Positions 12,201 to 21,543 of a stretch of DNA of 64,000 nt are shown one piece after another; positions within the stretch are counted from its first letter, which is position 1; each line of letters opens with the position of its first letter. The translations under genes and the position numbers were made by a program. The notes under the pieces were generated by a model. The model saw only the letters and a program-made list of their open reading frames with translations. It was not told where the DNA came from and searched no databases. This stretch comes from Linnemannia elongata (Eukaryota > Mortierellomycota > Mortierellomycetes > Mortierellales > Mortierellaceae): positions 2,046,001 through 2,110,000 of the forward strand of contig JAXBDG010000013.1 in assembly GCA_036320915.1 (NCBI GenBank), read 5' to 3'.

Positions 12201-12520
12201 CTCACTACTGTTATTGCCCCTATCCTTTTCTTTTGTTCGTTTAACCCCCCCATGTGATACAATAAGTGGCTCGAACAGAAAACAACGAGGAGTGACTATA
12301 TTACCTCCTGCGGGCTTTAGCTGCTCCCCTGACAATCTCAAAGTCCTTGCTGAGCTGGTATTTGCCGTTAATGTAGTATCCTACAGCCAGCGTGGCAGCG
12401 ATTCCTGCAGCAATAGGCGCTATTGAGCATTGAACAGGTACAAAAGATAGGAAGAAAACGAAAAGAGAGATAGTGGGGAGAGAAGAAAGGTTAACGGTCA
12501 ATGGTTTGGATAAATGACAT
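9203..12520 (-). CDS. FAT1: Very-long-chain acyl-CoA synthetase / fatty acid transport protein (FAT1, SLC27 family)
   Basis: Model: complement(join(9203..9968, 10079..10154, 10267..10435, 10521..10636, 10735..10821, 10922..11426, 11559..11572, 11830..11960, 12305..12419, 12496..12520)); 10 exons, 667 aa, all phases consistent and the length close to yeast Fat1. The enzyme activates long and very long fatty acids to CoA esters with ATP, at ER, lipid droplet or plasma membrane. Visible are an N-terminal hydrophobic segment (AGIAATLAVGYYI), the AMP-binding P-loop YTSGTTGFPKAAV near residue 245, MTGSTVVLARKF, the YMRTGDLL and WYFADRAGDTYRWKGENVST region typical of FATPs, and the C-terminal GTFKNKKVELKKEGFD with the catalytic-lysine environment. 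Exon 4 is only 14 nt (ASNRM plus part of a codon), and the first coding exon is 25 nt. The start at 12520 relies on the short exon 1 (MSFIQTID) and is the least certain part. Confidence 0.92.
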
Positions 12521-14705
12521 CGGTTGGGCGGAGTTGGAAGGGTGGGAAAGACAGGAGTCATCTCGACGCGTTTTTTTAGGACTTGCCCATGATGGATGGT
12601 GGAAGAAGGTGAACGATGAATGAAAGAGTTGACTGAGTGGACGAATGAGTTCCTGAAGGGAGAGAAGCAGTGAGCGAGGAAAGAGAAGAGAGTGAGGAAT
12701 GGAAGAAGGAAGGTAGGGAGTGGAGAAGGAACGAATGTATAAAAAAAAAAAAAAAAAAAAGGGAAAAGAAGAGAAAGGAAGAAAGAAAGAACGAAAGAAA
12801 AGGTTGAAGAGGATGATAATGAACACCCTCTACTGTCTGCCAAATGATCACTCGCGGGTCGGGTGCAAAAGGCGATAGGTCCTAATGGACTACGCACTCC
12901 ATCCAAGATCGGCAGCCATAAAAAAAACACTCCCTTGACCCCATCGGCTGAGACCGACTGAGAGAAAGGCTCCCTTTCTATTTCTTTATGTTGTTGGGAT
13001 CGGAACAGAAAGAAACTGAGAAAGTAATATTGAATCTAGGCAGACCCCCCACCACCACCACAATTGTTGCACAGATGGAGACAGGGAAGCATGGGCCGGT
13101 AAAACAAACAAGTAAAGGCAGGAAGACAAACAAAACAGATCACTGCCAACAAAATAAAGAGAAGGATCCTGCCCCAAGCCGACGAAGCAAAACAATGTTA
13201 GGATGGTTGACTGTAGGTGTGTGTACTTGTCATGTAGTCTACGCTCATAAAATATCCAAAATCAATGCTGCATGTTGTTTTTCTTTTGACTTTCCTCCTA
13301 GCCGATGACAAAAGACCACAAACAAAGGATAAGTAATTTGCCGGGCAGGTTCGCTTCCATTTTGCAACTGTGTCTGGTTAAAGGAAGGGGCAAAAGCTGT
13401 AAACAACACCTGTGTCCTGAGGCCACCCAGACACCGAATGATAGTTAACAGCAATATCTCTTGAAAGCAGCCTACCTTCTTGCCCTCACACCTGCGTTTG
13501 TCACTGAGCTACTGGAAGGGTTCTCTCACATCATCCTGATCTCTAAAAAAAACAGGCCCGACGTTCGTAGATCCACGCAGCCTCTCTCCACTCCATCATC
13601 TGCCCGGTTTCTTGAATCACCGGTTGGGTAGCCGGATGGCTCAGATCCGAGGATCCTTCGTCAACAATGAGGTCCACGACTTGCTGGGCAGGTAGTGCTT
13701 CCATAATCGCGAAAGGGGTATTTCAGAACCCGGATCCCGAGATGCTCATGCCACCGCGCAGCCTTTTTAAACTCGGGAACTCTTCCTGGCGATAGTGTCC
13801 ATCAAGGGCTGCAGGCCGTGGGTGCTCCTGAGATTACCAAGTTTTTTAGCCCTGTGATGTTGGGGAAAAGGGGAGTTCATCGCAAGGATCCTGGCTTTCG
13901 AGATTGCTGTCCGATTGCCTGCTTTATGTTTGTGATTCGACTTGAACTTCTAATCGCTGTCTTGTTATGTGTTTTTTTTGGTGACAAGTCTGGACTAGAC
14001 GAGTGTGAAATCCCCACGCCCTGAATTCGACTCGATTCTCAAATTGGATGGTCTTGTCGCAGCAAGTAGTTCTGCAGGAAGTGCTTTGCTTCTACATCGA
14101 TCGCGACGCCCTGTCGGCTCGGAAAAGTATCACTAAATTTCTCTGTGCTCAGCTCCAGGACCAACGAGCCCAAGCCTGTAATGAGGGGCGAGAAGCCCCT
14201 CAACAAAATTTGAAAGTCTTGAACAACCCTTTCAGTGTTTGTTAGCCGCAAATCCCATCACGCTGGAATGTTTCTTAACATTGCATTCTTGTTGGCTTTT
14301 CATCATTTGTAGACCTCAGTAGTCAATGGGAGTTCCAACAGACTCTAAGTGGATTGTACGACATAGACAGTCGTTTCCTTTCAACTGAACCACACTTTTC
14401 CTCACAACGGACATTCATTTTCCGGCTGATTATTTTGGCGGGAAGAGCATTTGGTTCAAGCAAAAAGTATTATTACGAAAGGAGAGAAAAACAACAAGTC
14501 TATGGTATCATATGCAAAGGAAAAGCAAAGGCAAAAGGGGGGGGGGGGAAAAAAGGACTAATGGTACATGCGCGGAACGACCGCTGATAGAAAGACAACA
14601 AAACTGTTGATTTCTTTTTTGATCTTTTTTTTTTTTTTTTTTTTGTTTTTGTATAACTTTTTTGTGAATGCGGCAAGGACAAAAATAAAACAATGTGGTT
14701 GATGT
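12521..14705. other. Intergenic spacer between the Sel1-repeat gene and FAT1
   Basis: About 2.2 kb. The 12521-12960 part is purine-rich on the plus strand with an A20 run near 12741; it is probably FAT1 leader and promoter. 13000-13500 has no coding signal. 13530-14251 looks like a decayed minus-strand coding sequence and is listed separately. 14350-14700 is A/G-rich with a G10 run at 14538 and a T20 run near 14625, and contains the 3' flank of the Sel1 gene. Confidence 0.6.
13530..14251 (-). pseudogene. Possible decayed coding sequence of unknown family
   Basis: On the minus strand three protein-like stretches follow one another in different frames, with stops between them. 14251-14039 reads VVQDFQILLRGFSPLITGLG and onward. 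Around 13860-13800 it reads NITGLKNLVISGAPTACSP. 13704-13545 reads MEALPAQQVVDLIVDEGSSD and onward through WREAAWIYERRA. The leucine-rich character recalls fungal F-box/leucine-rich-repeat proteins, but no F-box or repeat is recognisable. I could not build a spliced model that stays open. It may be a pseudogene or chance. Confidence 0.25.
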
Positions 14706-16901
14706 TTAAGCGGCGGGTGCGCAATGGCCAATGGCGCCAAGGAAGAGTCCACTTTCGCTTGTCTCCAGGCCATTCTCGAGGCAGGACCGTGCAAGGAGAC
14801 GCTGAAGTCTCTCGTGCGATGTCCGGCATCCGTTCGCAGCAGCGCGCTCAAACCACATCGATGCCTCTTCCAGCTGTACTTCACATCCAAGTCCCTTTTC
14901 CTAATAGGAGATTAAAAAAAAAAAAATCAACATGGAAGCGATGTTAGGAAATCAATTGTGTTTAAAATAGCCAATGCATGCATGGTCATCGTCATCATCC
15001 CTATTTCCTTCCTTGAAACAAATATAAAGAAAAGGCATGATGCTTACCAATGCATTTGCGAGATGATATTGTCCAGCGAGGTGGCCTTGCTCTGCCGCAA
15101 GGCGGAAATAGCGGACGGCCTTCTTGACATCCTGAGCGATGCCTTGTCCTAGTTGCAGACAGACACCCAACTTGTCCTGAGCACGGGCGTGGTTCTGAGC
15201 AGCGGCGAGAGAGTAGTACTTGACGGCGAGCTCATAGTTTTGAGCCACACCAATCTCGTTGGCATAACAGAAACCGAGGTTGCACTGAGCCCAAGGGTTG
15301 TTCTGGGCTGCCGACTTCTCATACCAAAACACGGCCTTTTCCCGGTTCTTCTCCACTCCAAGACCCTCCTCGTAACAGAATCCGAGGGAGTTCTGGGCGA
15401 GGGCGTTGCCCTGGATGGCGGACCGGTAGAACCACTTGACGGCCTCCTTGGGCTCCTTGGGAACACCGACACCGTTGCGGAAGCAGTATCCGAGCGAGAG
15501 CTGGGCGGGGGCGTGGTTCTCTTCGGCAGAGAGGTAGTACCAGTAGACGGCCTCGTCGAGGTTCTGCTGAACACCGATACCGTTCTGGTAGCAGTAGCCG
15601 AGAGAGTGGAAGGCAAAGATGTTGCCACGCTCAGCCGACTTCATGTACCACTTGACAGCCTCGACCTGATCCTTGGGGACACCGATGCCGTTCTGGTAGC
15701 AGAATCCGAGGTTGTGTTGGGCACGGGCATGACCCTGGAGAGCGGCCTTACGGTACCAGTAGGCACCCTTGGCGTTGTCCTTGGGAAGTCCGATGCCGTT
15801 TTGGTTGCAGTATCCGAGATTGCACTCTGCCCATGGGTAACCCTGCTCTGCCGACTTTGTGTACCAGCTGGCAGCCAATTCCAGATTCTGTTCGATACCG
15901 ATGCCGTCCTCGTAACAATAGCCAAGTGAGTTTTGGGCGAAGGCGTTTCCGAGTTCTGCTGAGAGGCGGTACCATTTGACGGCCTCGTAGGGGTTCTTTT
16001 CGACGCCCAGTCCATCCTCATAGCAGTATCCGATGTTGTAGAGGGCGACAGACTCGCCCTTTTCAGCCGCAATCCTGTACCAGTACATGGCCTGCTTGCG
16101 ATCCCGCTCGACTCCAAAACCTTCACCGTAGCAATAGCCGAGAATGCCCTGACCGCGGGCGTTACCCTGCTCAGCTGACTTGCGGTACCAGTGGAAGGCC
16201 TCGGTGGCGTTCTTTTCGACACCGACTCCGTCGTGGTAGCAGACACCAAGAGCGAATTGACAGCAGTCGTGATTGTCGACGGCTGCGGCCTCCATCAACC
16301 AGGCCAGGGCTGCTGGTCCTTGCTGGTTGATCTTTTGTTGCCAGTATTCGGATTCGATGCGGTCAATCTTGACAGAGGGGCGACCGTATTTGCGGAGGAA
16401 GGCGAGGCGGGAGAGGGAGAGACCGTCACCCTTCTCGGCGGCGAGGATGTAGAGACGCTCGGCCTCGACGTAGTTGGCCTGGAGACCGAGGCCAAATTCG
16501 TAGCAGAAGGCAAGGACGCCCTGGGCCTCGAGGTGACCGAGCTGGGTGGCAAGACGGTAGTATTCGACGGCGGCGGACTCGTCTTTGGTATGTCCGTGAC
16601 GGCCAAAGAGGAGTTGTTGGGCGAGGTCAAAGAGCTGCTGTGCTTTGCAGAGATCCTGAGGGTTGGTGATTGTAGAGTTGTTGTTATTGCTTGAGGTGGA
16701 GTCAGACCGGGAGTGGGCCTGTCCGGAGGGGCATGATTCGGTGGAGAGGAAGGCATCGGCGTTGTGGGAGCAAGGGACGGGGGAGTAAGGACAGGAAGCA
16801 GCTGTAGCGAGAGTTGCGCTAGCTGGGATTCTGTACTTTTTGTTGAGTTTGGAGAACACACTCCGTCCACGATGCAAGATATGCGAAGCCGACGACGACA
16901 T
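14706..16901 (-). CDS. Sel1-like repeat (SLR) protein, 682 aa
   Basis: Model: complement(join(14706..14900, 15048..16901)), phase 0 at the GTAAGC/TTAG intron. After a Ser/Asn-rich N-terminus (residues 1-75) come about 15 Sel1-like repeats of 36 residues with the pattern A-x-x-WYRKSAEQGNA-A-x-LGYCYEDGIGV-K. Such repeats form alpha-solenoid adaptors. In fungi they occur in the chitin synthase activators Chs4/Skt5 and in ERAD Hrd3, but here there is no CAAX box (the protein ends GHCAPAA), no signal peptide and no transmembrane segment, so neither identity is supported. The last one and a half repeats lie on the second exon, and joining the exons restores the repeat register (LANAL|EKGLGCEVQLEEA). 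The start at 16901 is the first ATG of the frame and is preceded by stops and purine repeats. The plus-strand frames over this gene are mirror images of the repeats. Confidence 0.9.
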
Positions 16902-17108
16902 GTCTGCGAGAATTATGAGAGGGAGGGAGAGGGAGGGAGAGGGTTAGGGTAGGTGGGAGGAGATAGGGAACGAGAGAGGGAGATTGAAAAGGTGGGCTGT
17001 TATTGTTGTTGTTAAGTGAGTGGGCGTATTAGCCTGTCGAAGGCTGTGAGGGTTGTTGGAAAGCAGTCAGAGATGAGAAGGGACGGGGAATAGAGTGGAA
17101 GATGAGTT

Positions 17109-17438
17109 AGAGAGGGAGAGAGAGAGAGTGAGAGTGAGAGAGAGAGTGAGAGTGAGAGAGAGAGTGAGAGTGAGAGAAAGAGAGATGAAGAAGAGGGAAA
17201 GGGAAGGAAGGGAAAAGGGAAGAGGGAAGGAGGAGGGAGAGAGAGAGGGGGGGGAATGAATGAATCAATGAGAGGGTGAAGGAATGGATGGATGGGGAAG
17301 AAGAAAGGAAGGGAAGGAAAAGAAAGAAAAGGTTAGTGGAGTGCGTGGAATAAATGAATAAATAAAAAAAAAATAAGAAGGCCGATGGGGTCCAAGTCAA
17401 GGGGCAGAGAGAGAGAAGGGAGAGAAGAGAGGAAGAGA

Positions 17439-17479
<41 letters not shown>

Positions 17480-18180
17480 AAAGGGGTATAGCAGTTGTTC
17501 TTATTGTTGGACTGGTGCTGAGTACTTTTGACTGGTACACAAAAGTGGTGGATGAAAAAGGAAAGGTGTGGCAGAGACATGCGATATTAGAGAGACAGCA
17601 GATGATAAACAATCGTGAACAAGAGTAAGTTAGTTACCAGACAAAGGAGTAGTTCTTTCAAGGGAGAGAGAGAGAGAGAAGGAGAGTAGGAGAAGCGAAG
17701 GGGGTAAGGGAAAGGGAAAGGGAAAGGGAAAGGGAAAGGGATAAAAGAAAGGAAGAAGGAAAGAAAGAAAAAGAAAAAGAAAAAAAAAGAAAGGACGCAA
17801 GGGAGAGAAAGACAAAGAAGAGAAGAAAAGAGAGAAGGCAGGAGAGAGTAGAGTGCTTGAAAAGAACAGAAGAGGAAGGGATGGGGATGGATGGGGTGGG
17901 CTCAAGTGAATGAGGTGATAGAGAAAACGAAGAAGACGACTGTGCTGCCTTGTGCTGAGCACGAACTAGCTTGTACGGGGGAGTGAAGGAGAAGAGGGAG
18001 GGGTAGGGGTAGGGGAAGGGGAAGGAGAAGGGGAGAAAGGGTGTTTAAGAGGGAAGGAAGGGGAAAGGGAAAGATGACAACGGAAAAGAAAAGAAAAAAA
18101 GAAAAAGACTCGAACGAAAAGAAAGAAAAAGAAAAAAGAAAAAAAAAAGAGGAAAAACGGAGGAAGGGCTTTGTGTACGT
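17109..18180. repeat. About 1 kb purine-rich (GA/GGAAA) spacer
   Basis: The plus strand is overwhelmingly A+G. Blocks include GAGAGTGAGAGT repeats at 17113-17185, a (GA)n run at about 17442-17473, (GGGAAA)n at 17707-17741, GGGGTA/GGGGAA units at 17999-18030 and A-rich GAAAAAG runs to 18160. It lies upstream of the divergent Sel1 and WD40 genes. All open frames through it are low-complexity artefacts. Confidence 0.85.
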
Positions 18181-19918
18181 CTATTTATTGATCTGGACTG
18201 GACTCGACTGGACTGGGAAATGGAAAATGGGAAATGAAAAGGAGGGAGCCGGGATCATCTTCTCTTTGTTTTTGTTGACCATAAAAATGAGCGGTGGAGC
18301 GGAGTGCGGCTGTTCAAGTGGTTCAATGGGGGAAGGGGAGGGGGCATGATTAGCAGAATCAATTAGTCACTCATAGACTAGTGGAACTAGCCACTCGCTG
18401 CCGTCTGAGGCTGCTGACCGACTGACTGACTGACTAATTAGCCAATTGACTGGGTCATCTTCATTGGCATCATTGGTCCTGGTTCTGGTTCTGGTTTCTG
18501 CTTCGTTTTCTTCTTCTTCTTCATCATCTCCCTGGTAGCTTCAGTAAAGTTCAGTGCTCGTATCATCCATCATCTCTCTTCCCTTCCCTTCCCTTTCGCT
18601 CTTTCAACTCCATCTTACCATCTCTCTTCTTTTTTCTTTCATTAATCTTTCTTGAACTTGCTCCAATGATGCCATGTAATGCAATGCAAGGGACATAGAC
18701 AAACACACACACACGCACAGGGCTCTATCTGGATGTCTTGTCTGGGTATATGTCCATCAGGAGAATATAAAAAGGGCAATAGGCATGGCGTCTACCACCC
18801 ATCCCTCCTCAAACCCCCTCTTTCGGCCAATGGTTATTAAACCATGTTATCCCTTCTTTCTCAATTACTTCCTCCCTTGTTTCCCTTCCTGTTTTCCTTC
18901 CTTGTGTCTCCTTGCCCTCTCTTTTCTTCTTTCATCGGCAAACGGTCCCTTTCTTTCCTCCTAACTTCTAAAAAAAAAAAGTGCCAAAAATCTCACGCTA
19001 CCTTCCCTTCTCCTCATCTCACTTTCTTCTCCTTTTTCAAGGGATTGAAGCATCCTCCTGCATCCATGCCAATTCAAAACAAGGGAAAGGCAGGGGAGGA
19101 CAAAAGCCATAAGGAAGACAACAAGCAATTGCAATACATTCGTACATCATCAACATCATCATCATTCTCTATCGCACACAGACACAGACATGCAGATACA
19201 CAGATAAACAGATATCCGGAAAGACAGGGGTTCGCTTTTCTTTCCTTCGTCTTCTTCTTCACCTTCACTGCCACATTCACTTTGACTCAACTCATAGTGA
19301 GCCTGTGTGATTGGCCTTGTGTGAAGCACCTAATAATGAGAATACTCCTCCCTCATCATACTCAGGGGCCTCTTTCATTCGCCGGGACTCATCGATGAAT
19401 AAATCCACCCCCAGCCTTTTTCTTTTTCCTCTCGATCGAATCCGACCAATCCTAGATACCTTCACTTTGGACCACATCAACAAAAACAAATAAACAAAGA
19501 AAGTGAAGGAGGAACTCGGGACCTGGATTTTGCAAGTATTGAGAGAACCGATAACTTTTGAGAGCCTGTCAATTTTTTCATCAGAGGGGAACAGAAGGGC
19601 TCTTTCCTTTTTCATCTGTGCGGTGCACCCCTTCTGCACCTCATCAGCACACCACGTTTTTTGATTTTTTTTTTTTTTTTTTTTTATAAAGCGCCACTAA
19701 AATTGACGCGACAGTCACTTTTCATTCTTTGAGAGAACCATGGACCACGAGGGCTGAGGGGAGTTTGAATGCCACGCCCTCGTCCACTTGCCATCACAAG
19801 ATTACCCATTACTGCGTCGCAATAAAAGAAATAAAAACATCTCCCTCTCTCTCCTCCACCGTTCCTTCATTCATCATCTCACTTGTCTTCCTACCCAGAC
19901 GACCCATTCACTAACGCA
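18181..19918. other. Intergenic spacer and probable 5' flank of the WD40 gene
   Basis: No supported gene. It holds short C/T-rich and TGAC repeats (18420-18435), a TATAAAAAGG box-like sequence at about 18766-18775 and a T20-plus run at about 19665-19685. The open frames on both strands (for example 18844-19398 plus) are Ser/Phe/Leu-rich translations of pyrimidine tracts and show no domain. I looked specifically for an F-box exon that could be spliced onto the WD40 gene and found none. Confidence 0.55.
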
Positions 19919-21337
19919 ATGCAATTCCGCGTACCCCCCAACAACAACATTACCACCACCGCTGCCTGCGCGAACAACCATCCCCAACCAAGAGAATCAA
20001 ACCCCAACACCACACGCGTCCAAGCTGGAGACCGCGTCGTAACATCCCTCATCCTCGACGCAGATCGCATCATTGTAACATTCGACTACGAAACCGTCAA
20101 AGTCTACAGCGCACTCACAGGTGCACTCCTCCAAACCCTTGATGGTCATCAAGGAGGAGTCTGGGCCTCTGCTCTTTACAATAGCAATACGCTTGTCACT
20201 GCAGCGACGGATCGCACCATCCGTGTTTGGGACCTTGAGAAAGGTGTCTGTACGCACATCTTCAGAATCCATACCGCGACCGTCCGCGCAGCCAATATCG
20301 TTGTCCCTGTCAACGTCAACCGACACAATCCTCAGCTTGCTCCCAAGTACGAGCCCGAGTTTCCTATCATCATCGCCGGGTCCAGGGATACCACTCTCTC
20401 AGTCTGGCGACTGCCTGTCCAAGAACTCAATGGCCACCTATCTGCAACCGAGACAGAGGACTGGCTGTTGCACCGTTTGGAGGGTCATACCCAGCCCATC
20501 CATGACATAGCGGCGGAAGGCAACTTGGTCGTCTCGGCATCATATGATGCCACCGCTCGGATTTGGAACTCGCACACTGGGGAGTTGGTTCATGTTCTTG
20601 TTGGACACGAGGACAAGATCTACAAGGTTGTATTGGATACTGCCAGTCGCCAGTGTTTTACTGCTGGTTTAGATGCCACTATTCGCGTTTGGTCCCTCGA
20701 CACCGGCTCTTGTCTCCACACCCTCACCGGTAAACACCCTTTTTTCGTGTTATTTTTTTATTATTAGTATTCTCCATTGTCATCTACTGACTAAATCTGC
20801 TATTGTTCAACGTCGTACGCTCATAGGACATACGTCGATAGTGGGACTGTTGAGATTAAACGACAGCCTCCTAGTCTCGGCATCAGGAGATGGAACCGTC
20901 AAAGTCTGGGATCCAGCCACCGCAAACCTCCTTCGCACCTTTGTAAATCATTCTCCAGGAACCGATCAGTCCATCCTGGCAATCCAACACGATGACAAGA
21001 AACTCATCACGGGTGCCTGCGGTGCCGTCCAGACTTGGAATATCAGGACGGGAGAACTCTTGGATGAGATGAAGGGAATCAATTCTGTCTGGCAGATTGC
21101 ATTTGATCATAAACGACGGGTTGTGGCGTTCCAGACCATGGAGCAGTGTGCCTATGGTCAGCATTCAACAACTTATCTGGAGGTACTGTCTCTTTGGTGT
21201 CGTTTATCTTTTTTTTTTTTTTTGTGGACTCGAGAGTATCAGTTGACAATCATTAACTCACACTTCTTTTATGTTCCTGTTCGTGATAGATTCTGGACTA
21301 CGGCGTTGACGAGGCGACTCAAGAGACTCTAGTTTGA
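19919..21337 (+). CDS. WD40-repeat protein, 404 aa (Cdc4/Fbw7-like propeller without an F-box)
   Basis: Model: join(19919..20729, 20827..21182, 21290..21337); phases 1, 0. Seven or so WD40 repeats fill residues 30-390, with clear GH-WD spacing such as DGHQGGVWASAL...TDRTIRVWDLEKG, EGHTQPIHDIA...YDATARIWNSHTG, VGHEDKIYKVV...LDATIRVWSLDTG and GHTSIVGLLRL...GDGTVKVWDPATA. The repeats resemble the C-terminal propeller of SCF substrate receptors (Cdc4, Fbw7, Met30), which bind phosphodegrons, but no F-box lies upstream. The protein may be a propeller-only scaffold. The in-frame sequence before the ATG at 19919 is open back to a TTG, so a few residues could be missing at the N-terminus. The last exon is only 48 nt (ILDYGVDEATQETLV). 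The stop lies 206 nt from the convergent minus-strand neighbour. Confidence 0.82.
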
Positions 21338-21543
21338 AGTCACTTTCTAGACACCTTCAATTCGCCCCACCAACTCTGTTACTAGACTGCCACACCCACG
21401 TCCATACGAGTCAATAACAACGAGTCATAGTTTTATTACTTTGCGATAAAATCACTCTTTTTTGATATCTCAACAGACCGCGTTATTTGTTTGTCATCAA
21501 CAATGATAAAGAGCGTACTCACACATCCAGGTGATCAAAGGGT

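Noticed and set aside
15153..15929. 258-codon open frame antisense to the Sel1 repeats (and similar frames at 16191-16694)
   Set aside because: It repeats with the 36-residue period of the Sel1 array and is its mirror image.
17107..17962. Leucine/serine/phenylalanine-rich open frames in the purine spacer
   Set aside because: Translations of GA/GGAAA repeats; no start context, splice logic or domain.
17999..18030. GGGGTA/GGGGAA units that recall telomere repeats
   Set aside because: Not TTAGGG, imperfect and embedded in a general purine tract; no support for an interstitial telomere.
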